NCBI RefSeq assembly: GCF_900103175.1
Contig: NZ_FNLF01000002.1
Location: forward strand, 4,657,592-4,721,591
DNA length: 64,000 bases
From: Tsukamurella pulmonis
Lineage (GTDB): Bacteria > Actinomycetota > Actinomycetes > Mycobacteriales > Mycobacteriaceae
Reading direction: 5' to 3'
The position numbers and the translations under genes are program-made. The stretch's first letter is position 1, and each line of letters opens with the position of its first letter. Below, piece by piece: positions 26,141-34,759 of this stretch. Under the pieces are notes generated by a model. The model did not search any database and had not been told where the DNA came from. It saw only the letters and a list, made by a program, of their open reading frames with translations.

Positions 26141-28135
26141 ATGCAGACCCCCGCCGCCGCCCATCCGCTCGACCCGCTCTCCGCCGACGAGATCCGCGCC
26201 GTGACCGCCCTGCTCGCCCGGGAGCACGGCGTGAACGACGACTGGCGCTACGCCTCGATCGAGATGTTCGAGCCGACCAAGGCGGAGCTCGCCGCCTTCG
26301 ACACCGACGGGACGCCGTGCGAGCGGGTCGCCGTCGCGGTGCTCTTCGACCGCACCGCGAACCGCACCTACAAGGCCCGCCTCTCGCTGACCGCGGATGC
26401 CGTGACCGCGTTCGACCACATCCCGGGCGTGCAGGCCAACGTCACCGTCGACGAATGGGACGAGGCCGACCGGGCCCTGCGCGCGCACCCCGACGTGATC
26501 GCCGCCCTCGCCGCGCGCGGCATCACCGACATGTCGCTGGTGTTCATGGACACCTGGACCTACGGCGCGGTCCTCATCCCCGAAGAGTTCGCGGGGCGGC
26601 GGATCGGCTGGTCCGACACCTGGGTCCGCGCGTCCGACGGAGCCAACCCGTACGCCGGGCCGGTGAACGGCTTCCACTGCGTGATCGACCTGAACACCAT
26701 GGAGCTGCTGAAGATCGAGGACGTCTTCCGCGTGGACCGCCCGCAGATCATGGGCGAGTACGTGCCGCGCATGCTGCCCAAGGAGATCCGCGAGGCGAGC
26801 ACCCGTCCCGAGCGCAAGCCCCTGGAGATCACCCAGCCCGAGGGCCCCGGCTTCACCCTCGAGGGCAACAAGTTGACCTGGCAGAACTGGTCGCTGCGGG
26901 TGGGCTTCAACTACCGCGAGGGCATGACCCTGCACGCCATCACCTACAACGACAACGGGAACGTGCGCAAGATCGCGCACCGCCTCTCCTTCGCCGAGAT
27001 GATGGTGCCGTACCGCGACCACTGCGAGGACCATTACCGCCGCACCGCCTTCGACATCGGCGAGTGGGGCCTGGGATTCATGACCACCTCGCTGGCGCTG
27101 GGCTGCGACTGCCTCGGCGAGATCCGGTACCTGGACGCCGTCCTCCACGACAGCAAGGGCGAGCCCTACGACATCGCCAACGCGATCTGCATCCACGAGG
27201 AGGACAACGCCGTCCTGTGGAAGCACGTCGACCACCACGCCGGCGCCGAGGTCCGCCGCATGCGCCGCCTGACCGTCTCCTTCCACGTCACCGTCGCGAA
27301 CTACGAGTACCTGACCTACTGGCGGTTCTACGAGGACGGCAACATCGAGTGCGAGGTGCGCGCCACCGGCATCATGGTGGTCAGCCACTTCCCCGAGGGC
27401 GGCTCCCACCCGCACGGCACGCTCGTCGACGACCGCACCTACGCGCCCTTCCACCAGCACTTCATCGTCGCCCGCATGGACCTCGACGTGGACGGCGAGA
27501 ACAACACCGTCTACCGGTCCGAGACGCAGAGGGTGCCCACCGGGCCCGACAACCCGTACGGCCTCTCGCTGCGGCAGGTGAACACGCCCCTCCGGACGGA
27601 GGAGGAGGGCAAGCAGGACCCGCACTACCCCACGCAGCGGTCGTGGAAGGTGGTCAACGACAACGTGAAGACCGGCCTCGGGGTCTCCCCCTCGTACAAG
27701 CTGGTGGCCTCGGCGAACGTCCCCGCGATGTTCGACCCGGACTCCCCCATCCTCGACCGCTGCCGTGCCATCGAGCACACCCTGTGGGTCACCCCCAACG
27801 ACCGCGAGGAGCGCTGGCCCGCGGGCGAGTTCGTCAACCAGGGCGGCGGCGGCATGGGGCTGCCCGCGTGGACGGCGCAGAACCGCTCGATCGAGAACAC
27901 CGACGTGGTGCTCTGGTACACCTTCGGCATCCACCACATCACCCGGCCGGAGGACTGGCCGATCATGCCGGCCGACACGGTGAGCTTCTGGCTCAAGCCC
28001 TTCGGCTTCTTCGACCGCAATCCGTCGCTCGACGTGGCGCCCACGCCCGCGAGGGGATCGTCGTGCTGTTCCACCGGATCCTCCGAATCCGACGGCGCCG
28101 CCGCCGGTTCCGCCTGCTGTGAGGGAGAGAAATGA
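26141..28135 (+). CDS. copper-containing primary amine oxidase
   Basis: This 664-residue amine oxidase oxidises a primary amine to an aldehyde, releasing ammonia and H2O2. The topaquinone precursor is Tyr388 in NYEY (387-390), two copper His are 438 and 440 (HQHF), and the likely catalytic base is Asp305 (AFDIGEWG), with spacing close to that of the Arthrobacter enzyme. It lacks a signal peptide. After the conserved FFDRNPSLDVAPT it carries an unusual tail with two Cys pairs (SSCCSTG and SACCEG). I start at ATG 26141 behind GAGAAAGG; ATG 26075 is weaker. It heads a five-gene operon with 4-bp overlaps. Confidence 0.92.
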   Translation: MQTPAAAHPLDPLSADEIRAVTALLAREHGVNDDWRYASIEMFEPTKAELAAFDTDGTPCERVAVAVLFDRTANRTYKARLSLTADAVTAFDHIPGVQANVTVDEWDEADRALRAHPDVIAALAARGITDMSLVFMDTWTYGAVLIPEEFAGRRIGWSDTWVRASDGANPYAGPVNGFHCVIDLNTMELLKIEDVFRVDRPQIMGEYVPRMLPKEIREASTRPERKPLEITQPEGPGFTLEGNKLTWQNWSLRVGFNYREGMTLHAITYNDNGNVRKIAHRLSFAEMMVPYRDHCEDHYRRTAFDIGEWGLGFMTTSLALGCDCLGEIRYLDAVLHDSKGEPYDIANAICIHEEDNAVLWKHVDHHAGAEVRRMRRLTVSFHVTVANYEYLTYWRFYEDGNIECEVRATGIMVVSHFPEGGSHPHGTLVDDRTYAPFHQHFIVARMDLDVDGENNTVYRSETQRVPTGPDNPYGLSLRQVNTPLRTEEEGKQDPHYPTQRSWKVVNDNVKTGLGVSPSYKLVASANVPAMFDPDSPILDRCRAIEHTLWVTPNDREERWPAGEFVNQGGGGMGLPAWTAQNRSIENTDVVLWYTFGIHHITRPEDWPIMPADTVSFWLKPFGFFDRNPSLDVAPTPARGSSCCSTGSSESDGAAAGSACCEGEK

Positions 28136-28998
28136 AGGTCTACGTCGCCTATCTCGCCACCGACGGCGGCCGCGACGCGGTCGCCCTCGGCGTGCAGTTC
28201 GCCCGGACCCTGGGTGCCGAGCTCGCGATCGGCATGGTCGTCCCGCCGGACCAGACCGGTGCCTTCGTCTCCGGCGACCTGGTGGACCAGGTCCTCACCG
28301 CGCAGGCCAAGACCTGGCTCAAGCAGGCCGAGGGCCTCGTGCCGGACGACGTGCAGGCCTCCACCCACATCGGCGTGTACGACTCCATCGCCGGCGGCGT
28401 GATCGCCGAGGCGGAGCGGCTCGGCGCCTCCGTGATCGTCGTCGGCGGCACCGGCGGCGGCCTGCTGGGCCGGCACTCGCTCGGTCCCGTGGTCAACGAC
28501 CTGATCCACTCCTCGCCCGTGGCGGTGGCGCTCGCCCCGCGCGGGCAGCGGCACACCAAGGCCGAACGGGTCCGCTCGGTGACCTGCGCCGTCGGTTCCC
28601 GCGCGGGCGCCGAGGAACTGCTCGACGCCGCCATCACCGCGGCCGAGCGCGCGGGTGTCCCGCTCCGGCTGGTCTCCCTGATCGCCGTCGATCTCATGCC
28701 CGGCGTCCATCAGGCCGATCAGGAGGCCATCGAGCAGGCCCGCGCGCACGCGGCCGCCGTGCTCGACGAGGCGAAGGCCCGCCTGGCGGGCACCGTCGAA
28801 GTGAGCTCGGTGGTGGTGCTCGGCGACACCGTCGAGGACGCCGTCAACGGGCTCGAATGGCAGCCGGGCGATCTCATCATGGTGGGCTCGAGCCGCCTCG
28901 CCGCACCGCGGCGCCTGTTCCTGGGCTCCACCGCCGCGAAGATGCTCCGCGTCCTCGACGTCCCGATGGTGGTCGTCCCCCGAACCGGCCTGTCATGA
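28132..28998 (+). CDS. tandem-domain universal stress protein (UspA family)
   Basis: This 288-residue protein has two Usp folds. The first has the ATP-loop-like GGTGGGLLGRHSLG around residue 105, and the second ends GSSRLAAPRRLFLGSTAAKML around residue 262, each followed by VxVV. Usp domains bind ATP or sense stress. It overlaps the amine oxidase stop and the permease start by 4 bp each. A regulatory or protective role during amine oxidation, for example against H2O2 or with the APC permease, is inference. Confidence 0.85.
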   Translation: MKVYVAYLATDGGRDAVALGVQFARTLGAELAIGMVVPPDQTGAFVSGDLVDQVLTAQAKTWLKQAEGLVPDDVQASTHIGVYDSIAGGVIAEAERLGASVIVVGGTGGGLLGRHSLGPVVNDLIHSSPVAVALAPRGQRHTKAERVRSVTCAVGSRAGAEELLDAAITAAERAGVPLRLVSLIAVDLMPGVHQADQEAIEQARAHAAAVLDEAKARLAGTVEVSSVVVLGDTVEDAVNGLEWQPGDLIMVGSSRLAAPRRLFLGSTAAKMLRVLDVPMVVVPRTGLS

Positions 28999-30557
28999 GC
29001 ACCGCGGGTACGCGCCGCGAGGACCCCGGGGACGGCGCCCCGGCCGGCGGCGCCATCGTCGACAAGGGCCTGGCGCAGGGCCGGATCGGCACCCTCGCGG
29101 GCGCGGTCCTCGGCATCTCGACGGTGGCGCCCGGCTACACGCTGACGGCGAGCATCGGGCTCATCGTCGCGGCGGTGGGCCTGAAGATGCCCGCGATCTT
29201 CATCGCCGGCTTCATCCCGATGTTCCTCACGGCCTACGCCTACCGCGAGCTCAACGCGCGGGTGCCCGACTGCGGCGCCTCGTTCACGTGGTCCACCAAG
29301 GCCTTCGGCCCGTACGTCGGCTGGATGTGCGGGTGGGGCATGGTGCTCGCCACGATCATCGTGCTCTCCAACCTCGCGGCGATCGCGGTGGACTACTTCT
29401 ACCTGTTCCTGGCGCAGATCTCGGGGCGGGAGTCCCTCGCCGACCTGGCCGCGAACACGCCCGTGAACATCGCGACCACGCTGCTGTTCCTGGTGATCGC
29501 GACGATCATCGCCGGCCGCGGCATCACCACCAGCGCCAAGGTGCAGTACGCGCTCGTCGGCTTCCAGATGGTGGTGCTGGTCGCCTTCGCGGTCACCGCG
29601 ATCGTGCGCTCCGGCGGCGTGCCCACCGGCCTGTCGTTCTCCCTCGACTGGTTCAACCCCTTCACCGGCATCACCATCGCGGCGTTCGTCGTGGGCCTGA
29701 CGGGCTCGATCTTCGCGTTCTGGGGCTGGGACACGTGCCTGACGCTCGGCGAGGAATCCAAGGACCCGACGAAGGTCCCCGGCCGCGCCGGCCTGCTCGC
29801 CGTGGTGTCGATCCTCATCACCTACCTGCTCGTCGCGGTCGCCGTGATGATGTACGCGGGCGTCGGCACCGAGGGCGTCGGCCTGGGCAACCCGGACAAC
29901 TCCGAGAACGTCTTCCGGCCGCTGGCGACGCCGGTGCTCGGCGACGTGGGCGGCCTGCTGCTGTTCCTGGCGATCTTCGCCTCGTCCATCGCGAGCCTGC
30001 AGACCACCTTCCTGCCCGCCGCCCGCACCATGCTGGCGATGGGCTCGTACGGCGCCTTCCCCGCGAGGCTCGCCGCGATCCATCCCCGCTACCTCGTCCC
30101 CACCTACGCCACCGTGGTCTCGGGCGTGATCACCGGCGTGTTCTACGCGGTGGTCAAGCTGCTCTCGGATCGCGCCCTGCTCGATACGATCGCCGCGCTG
30201 GGCATCATGATCTGCTGGTACTACGGCATCACGGCCTTCGCCTGCGTCTGGTTCTTCCGCCGCGAGCTCTTCACCGGCCCGCACAACATCGTCTACAAGT
30301 TCCTGTTCCCGCTGATCGGCGGCACCATCCTCGCGGTGGTCTTCGTGATCTCGGTGCAGGAGAGCCTCGACCCCGAGAACGGCAGCGGCTCCTCGCTGTT
30401 CGGCATCGGGCTCGTCTTCTACATCGGGTTCGGCCTGCTGCTCCTGGGGGCCGTCCTGATGCTGATCCGGCGGGCCACCCACCCCGCCTTCTTCCGCGGC
30501 GAGACCCTGCGCCGCTCCATCGCCCCCGTCGACGTCGACAAGGAGACACTGACATGA
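28995..30557 (+). CDS. APC-superfamily amine/amino acid permease
   Basis: This 520-residue membrane protein has about twelve helices. The first contains GAVLGISTVAPGYTLTASIG, matching the glycine-rich helix 1 of APC transporters, followed by YRELNARVPDCGASFTW and FWGWDTCLTLGEESKDPTKVPG. It probably imports the amine consumed by the amine oxidase, or GABA/putrescine. Coupling by overlapping stop/start codons to Usp and gabT supports that it serves this pathway. The C-terminus has an acidic hydrophilic tail. Confidence 0.85.
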   Translation: MSTAGTRREDPGDGAPAGGAIVDKGLAQGRIGTLAGAVLGISTVAPGYTLTASIGLIVAAVGLKMPAIFIAGFIPMFLTAYAYRELNARVPDCGASFTWSTKAFGPYVGWMCGWGMVLATIIVLSNLAAIAVDYFYLFLAQISGRESLADLAANTPVNIATTLLFLVIATIIAGRGITTSAKVQYALVGFQMVVLVAFAVTAIVRSGGVPTGLSFSLDWFNPFTGITIAAFVVGLTGSIFAFWGWDTCLTLGEESKDPTKVPGRAGLLAVVSILITYLLVAVAVMMYAGVGTEGVGLGNPDNSENVFRPLATPVLGDVGGLLLFLAIFASSIASLQTTFLPAARTMLAMGSYGAFPARLAAIHPRYLVPTYATVVSGVITGVFYAVVKLLSDRALLDTIAALGIMICWYYGITAFACVWFFRRELFTGPHNIVYKFLFPLIGGTILAVVFVISVQESLDPENGSGSSLFGIGLVFYIGFGLLLLGAVLMLIRRATHPAFFRGETLRRSIAPVDVDKETLT

Positions 30558-31915
30558 CCGCCACCACCGCGCGGACCCACCGCCTTCCCCAGGTCCGCAA
30601 CCTCGTGACCGCGCTTCCCGGCCCGGAGTCCGCGCGCCTGGCCGAGCGCCGGCGCACCGCAGTGGCGGGCGGGGTCGGCTCGTCCGTCCCCGTGTACGCG
30701 GCGGACGCCGACGGCGGCGTCATCGTGGACGTGGACGGCAACTCGCTCATCGACCTGGGCTCCGGCATCGCCGTGACCAGCGTCGGCGCGTCCGACCCGC
30801 GCGTCGCGGAAGCCGTTGCGGCACAGGCGGCGCACTTCACCCACACCTGCTTCATGGTGACCCCGTACGAGGGCTACGTCGCCGTGGCCGAGCGGCTCAA
30901 CGCGCTCACGCCCGGCGATCACGACAAGCGCACCGTGCTGTTCAACTCCGGCGCCGAGGCCGTGGAGAACGCGATCAAGGTCGCGCGCCTGGCCACGGGT
31001 CGCGACGCCGTCGTCGCGTTCGACCACGCCTACCACGGCCGCACCAACCTGACGATGGCGCTGACCGCGAAGACCATGCCGTACAAGAAGGACTTCGGTC
31101 CGTTCGCCCCCGAGGTCTACCGGATGCCGATGTCGTACCCGTACCGGGACGCGGTCGCCGGTCTCGACGCCGACGGTGCCGCCGCCGCTGCCCGCGCGAT
31201 CTCCCAGATCGAGAAGCAGATCGGCGCCGATGCCGTGGCCGCCGTCATCATCGAGCCGATCCAGGGCGAGGGCGGCTTCATCGTCCCCGCCCCCGGGTTC
31301 CTTCCGGCGCTGCAGGAGTGGGCCACCGCGAACGGCGTCGTCTTCATCGCCGACGAGGTGCAGACCGGCTTCGCCCGCACCGGCGACTGGTTCGCCTGCG
31401 AGGACGAGGGCGTGGTGCCGGACATCATCACCATGGCGAAGGGCATCGCCGGCGGGATGCCGCTCTCCGCGATCACGGGCCGGGCCGACCTGCTCGACGC
31501 GGTGCACGCGGGCGGCCTCGGTGGCACCTACGGCGGCAATCCCGTCGCCTGCGCCGCCGCGCTCGCCGCGCTCGACACCATGACCGAGCTCGACCTGCCC
31601 GCGCGCGCCCGCGCCATCGGCGATCGGGCGCAGGCCCGACTCAGCGCCCTCGCCGCCGAGGTCGGCGTGATCGGGGACGTCCGCGGCCGCGGCGCGATGC
31701 TCGCGATCGAGTTGGTCCGCCCGGGCACCAGCGAGCCGGACGCCGAACTGACCAAGGCGATCGCCGCGAAGGCTCTCGCCGCCGGCGTGGTGATCCTCAC
31801 CTGCGGCACCTACGGCAACGTCATCCGCCTGCTGCCGCCGCTGGTGATCGGCGACGAGCTGCTCGACGACGCCCTCACCGTGCTGGAGACGGCGATCCGC
31901 GAGGCGTCCGCGTGA
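30554..31915 (+). CDS. gabT: 4-aminobutyrate aminotransferase
   Basis: This 453-residue class-III PLP aminotransferase moves the amino group of GABA to 2-oxoglutarate, giving succinate semialdehyde. It has NSGAEAVENAIK (PLP phosphate), DHAYHGRTN, IEPIQGEGGF, FIADEVQTGFARTG and the PLP lysine in MAKGIAGG, all in GabT order. It is followed without a gap by the succinate-semialdehyde dehydrogenase gene, as in many GABA operons. With the upstream amine oxidase it could process 4-aminobutyraldehyde-derived GABA, or another omega-amino acid. Confidence 0.9.
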   Translation: MTATTARTHRLPQVRNLVTALPGPESARLAERRRTAVAGGVGSSVPVYAADADGGVIVDVDGNSLIDLGSGIAVTSVGASDPRVAEAVAAQAAHFTHTCFMVTPYEGYVAVAERLNALTPGDHDKRTVLFNSGAEAVENAIKVARLATGRDAVVAFDHAYHGRTNLTMALTAKTMPYKKDFGPFAPEVYRMPMSYPYRDAVAGLDADGAAAAARAISQIEKQIGADAVAAVIIEPIQGEGGFIVPAPGFLPALQEWATANGVVFIADEVQTGFARTGDWFACEDEGVVPDIITMAKGIAGGMPLSAITGRADLLDAVHAGGLGGTYGGNPVACAAALAALDTMTELDLPARARAIGDRAQARLSALAAEVGVIGDVRGRGAMLAIELVRPGTSEPDAELTKAIAAKALAAGVVILTCGTYGNVIRLLPPLVIGDELLDDALTVLETAIREASA

Positions 31916-33369
31916 ACGTCACCGATCTGCTGAACTCCGTTCCCACCGGCCTGTGGCACGGCGGCCGTTCCGCTCCGAGTGAGTCCGGCCGCACCTTCGA
32001 CGTGGTCAACCCCGCGACCGGCGAGGTCCTGGTCGCCGTCGCGAACGCGACGCCCGCCGACGCGACCGCCGCCCTGGACGCGGCGAGCGCCGTCGCCGAC
32101 GAGTGGGCCGCCACCCCGCCCCGCCGGCGCGCCGACGTCCTGCGTGCGGCCTTCGACGCCGTCACCGCGCGCGCCGACGACTTCGCCCTGCTGATGACCC
32201 TCGAGATGGGCAAGGTCCTGGCCGAGAGCCGCGGGGAGGTGACCTACGGCGCCGAATTCCTGCGCTGGTTCTCCGAGGAGGCGGTGCGCATCGGGGGCCG
32301 CACCGCCACCGCGCCCGGCGGTACCGGCGAGATCGCCGTCGTCAAGGAGCCCGTCGGGCCGTGCCTGGCGATCACGCCGTGGAACTTCCCCCTGGCCATG
32401 GGCACCCGCAAGATCGGCCCCGCCCTGGCCGCCGGCTGCACCGTGATCGTCAAACCCGCCGAGGACACCCCGCTCACCATGCTGCTGCTCGCGCAGGTCT
32501 TCGCGGAGGCGGGCCTGCCGCCGGGAGTGCTGTCCGTACTCCCCACCCTCGACGCGCCCGCCGTGGTCGCCGGGCTCATGGACGATCCGCGGCTGCGCAA
32601 GGTCTCGTTCACCGGCTCCACCGGCGTGGGCAAGATCCTCCTCGCGCAGGCCGCGAACAACGTCCTGCGCACCTCGATGGAGCTCGGCGGCAGCGCGCCG
32701 TTCCTGGTCTTCGACGACGCCGATCTCGACAAGGCCGTCGACGGCGCGATGCTCGCCAAGATGCGCAACGGCGGCGAGGCCTGCACCGCCGCGAACCGCA
32801 TCCTGGTGCAGAACGGCATCCGCGAGGCCTTCACCGCGAAGCTCACCGAGCGCGTCGCCGCGATGCGCGTCGGGCCGGGCTGGGAGGAGACCTCCGCGAT
32901 CGGCCCGATCATCAACGCCGAGCAGCGGGGCTCGATCGCGGCGCTCGTCGACGAGGCCGTCGCCGCCGGCGCCACCGTGCGCACGGGCGGCAGGCCGGTC
33001 GACGGTGCCGGGTTCTTCTACGAACCCACCGTCGTCGACGATCTGCCCGACGGTGCCCGCATCCGCCGGGAGGAGATCTTCGGACCGGTCGCCGCGATCG
33101 TCGGCTTCGAGACCGAGGAGGAGGCGATCGCCCTGGCCAACGACACCGAGTACGGCCTCGCCGCCTACTTCTTCACGGAGAACCTGGGCCGGGCGCAGCG
33201 GCTCGCGCGCGCACTGCAGGCCGGGATGGTCGGCGTGAACCGCGGCGTCATCTCCGACCCCGCGGCCCCGTTCGGCGGGATCAAGCAGTCCGGGCTCGGC
33301 TCCGAGGGCGGCAGCGAGGGCATCGAGGAGTACCTGAACACCAAGTACATCGCTCTACCGCCGGTATGA
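31912..33369 (+). CDS. gabD: succinate-semialdehyde dehydrogenase
   Basis: This 485-residue aldehyde dehydrogenase has the motifs ITPWNFPLAMGTRKIGPALAAG, VSFTGSTGVGK, the catalytic Glu in MELGGSAPF and the catalytic Cys in GGEACTAANR, with EEIFGPVA and FGGIKQSGLGSEGG at the end. This is the GabD-type pattern. It starts at GTG 31912, overlapping gabT by 4 bp. It converts succinate semialdehyde to succinate. No separate 4-aminobutyraldehyde dehydrogenase is in the operon, so this enzyme may serve both steps. Confidence 0.9.
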   Translation: MNVTDLLNSVPTGLWHGGRSAPSESGRTFDVVNPATGEVLVAVANATPADATAALDAASAVADEWAATPPRRRADVLRAAFDAVTARADDFALLMTLEMGKVLAESRGEVTYGAEFLRWFSEEAVRIGGRTATAPGGTGEIAVVKEPVGPCLAITPWNFPLAMGTRKIGPALAAGCTVIVKPAEDTPLTMLLLAQVFAEAGLPPGVLSVLPTLDAPAVVAGLMDDPRLRKVSFTGSTGVGKILLAQAANNVLRTSMELGGSAPFLVFDDADLDKAVDGAMLAKMRNGGEACTAANRILVQNGIREAFTAKLTERVAAMRVGPGWEETSAIGPIINAEQRGSIAALVDEAVAAGATVRTGGRPVDGAGFFYEPTVVDDLPDGARIRREEIFGPVAAIVGFETEEEAIALANDTEYGLAAYFFTENLGRAQRLARALQAGMVGVNRGVISDPAAPFGGIKQSGLGSEGGSEGIEEYLNTKYIALPPV

Positions 33370-33393
33370 CGGTGCGGCGCCCCCGCCGGTAGT

Positions 33394-33963
33394 GTGGCGG
33401 GAGTGCGGCGATGGCAGAAGCTCCTGTGGGGCACGACGTTCACCGTCGTCTTCGCTCTCGCTGCGGTCGGCGCCGGCGGCTACGCGCTGTTCGGCGTCGA
33501 CGGCCAGGACCCGCTGCGCAAGGTCGACGCGATCATCGTGCTCGGCGGCGAGCACGACGGTCGCGAGCAGTACGGCATCCGGCTGGCCCAGGAGGGTTGG
33601 TCGGACACCGTCGTGCTGTCGAACCCGTACGACCGTTCCGATCGCACCATGCAGGAGCTGTGCGACACCCGGACCGACGGGATCACCGTGACCTGCGAGG
33701 TGCCCGCGCCGAGCACCACCCGCGGCGAGGCGATCTTCACGGAGCGCCTGGCACGGGAGCGCGGTTGGCGGTCGGTCATCGTCATCAGCTGGAGCTACCA
33801 CCTGACCCGCTCGCGCTACATCTTCGACAACTGCTTCTCGGGCGAGACCGTGATGCGGGCGGTGCCGCGGGAGTACGACTACGGCCCCGCCGACTGGGAG
33901 CTGATCTACCTGTACCAGTTCTTCGGCACGGCGAAGGCCGCCATGCAGGGCACCTGCTCCTGA
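33394..33963 (+). CDS. YdcF/SanA-type DUF218 protein
   Basis: This protein of about 189 residues has one N-terminal membrane helix (about residues 10-30) and an extracytoplasmic DUF218 domain with DAIIVLGGEHDG, STTRGEAIF and VISWSYHLTRSRYIF. The family is linked to envelope integrity and possibly polysaccharide metabolism; its chemistry is uncertain. A TAGTGT box at 33390 precedes GTG 33403 by 7 bp, so a leaderless start there is as likely as GTG 33394. It lies at the edge of the polysaccharide locus. Confidence 0.75.
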   Translation: MAGVRRWQKLLWGTTFTVVFALAAVGAGGYALFGVDGQDPLRKVDAIIVLGGEHDGREQYGIRLAQEGWSDTVVLSNPYDRSDRTMQELCDTRTDGITVTCEVPAPSTTRGEAIFTERLARERGWRSVIVISWSYHLTRSRYIFDNCFSGETVMRAVPREYDYGPADWELIYLYQFFGTAKAAMQGTCS

Positions 33964-33967
33964 GCGC

Positions 33968-34327
33968 TCAGCCGATCCGCGGGAACTTCACGTAGGCGAG
34001 CCCGAGCAGGTCGATCGACAGATAGCCGAGCACCGCGGCGGCCACACCGCCGCCGATCACGAGGGCCGCGCGCCCGGCGTCGCGGCGCGGCGCGGCGGTG
34101 AGCCACCAGGCGATCCCCTGGAACGTGACGATCGGCCCGAGCAGTGCGACGGGCAGGACCGCGTAGCCGTCGTGCCCGACGATGCGCACCATCCGCGCCA
34201 CGCCGCCCAGCAGCAGGGAGACGCCGAGCGTGACGCACAGCATCGTCGTCCATCGCGGACCGCGCGCAAGGAGGCGGTAGCCGAGGAGCGAGCCGGCGGC
34301 CCCGGCGAGCGCGACCAGCAGGATCAT
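33968..34327 (-). CDS. small polytopic membrane protein, unknown
   Basis: This 119-residue protein is mostly hydrophobic with four predicted helices and short polar loops. I see no catalytic motif. Its ATG overlaps the stop of the preceding membrane-protein gene (ATGA), and both follow the polyprenyl sugar transferase on the same strand, so the three are likely one operon. A role in polysaccharide assembly or export is inferred from position only. Confidence 0.6.
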   Translation of the reverse strand: MILLVALAGAAGSLLGYRLLARGPRWTTMLCVTLGVSLLLGGVARMVRIVGHDGYAVLPVALLGPIVTFQGIAWWLTAAPRRDAGRAALVIGGGVAAAVLGYLSIDLLGLAYVKFPRIG

Positions 34328-34737
34328 CGCCGCACCCGTCGCACGATCGCGGCCCCGGCCGCCGTCCCGAGCGCCGCCACGAGCGGCGCGGCGACGAGGA
34401 ACCGCACGCCGGCGGACGGGGGCATACCGAGCAGGGACACCAGCCCGTAGACGCCCACCGAGGCGAAACCCGCGAGGACGCCGAACACGAGGAAGCCGAA
34501 CCACCTGTCGCCGAGCACGTCCCGCAGCGCGAACAGCGCCCCGGTGATCAACGAGACGAGCGTCAGGCCGGCGATGCGGACGTCGAACTCCAACGCCCGC
34601 CAGGTCGACGAGTGCGAGAGTTTCGTGACGGCGACGGCCGCCAGCGCGCCACCCAGCGCGACGCACGCGAGGGTGCGACGGTCGGTGGGCAGCCGCACAC
34701 TGTCGGGGGCCGTCCGATCGGGGGGCGTCTCCTGCAC
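34324..34737 (-). CDS. small polytopic membrane protein, unknown
   Basis: This 137-residue protein has a polar N-terminus of about 25 residues and four predicted membrane helices. The start is placed at GTG 34737, with TATATC 9 bp upstream, which suggests its own leaderless promoter in addition to readthrough from the sugar transferase gene ending 22 bp upstream. No family recognised. Confidence 0.55.
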   Translation of the reverse strand: MQETPPDRTAPDSVRLPTDRRTLACVALGGALAAVAVTKLSHSSTWRALEFDVRIAGLTLVSLITGALFALRDVLGDRWFGFLVFGVLAGFASVGVYGLVSLLGMPPSAGVRFLVAAPLVAALGTAAGAAIVRRVRR

Positions 34738-34759
34738 GTCGACGACGATATACGCTCCG

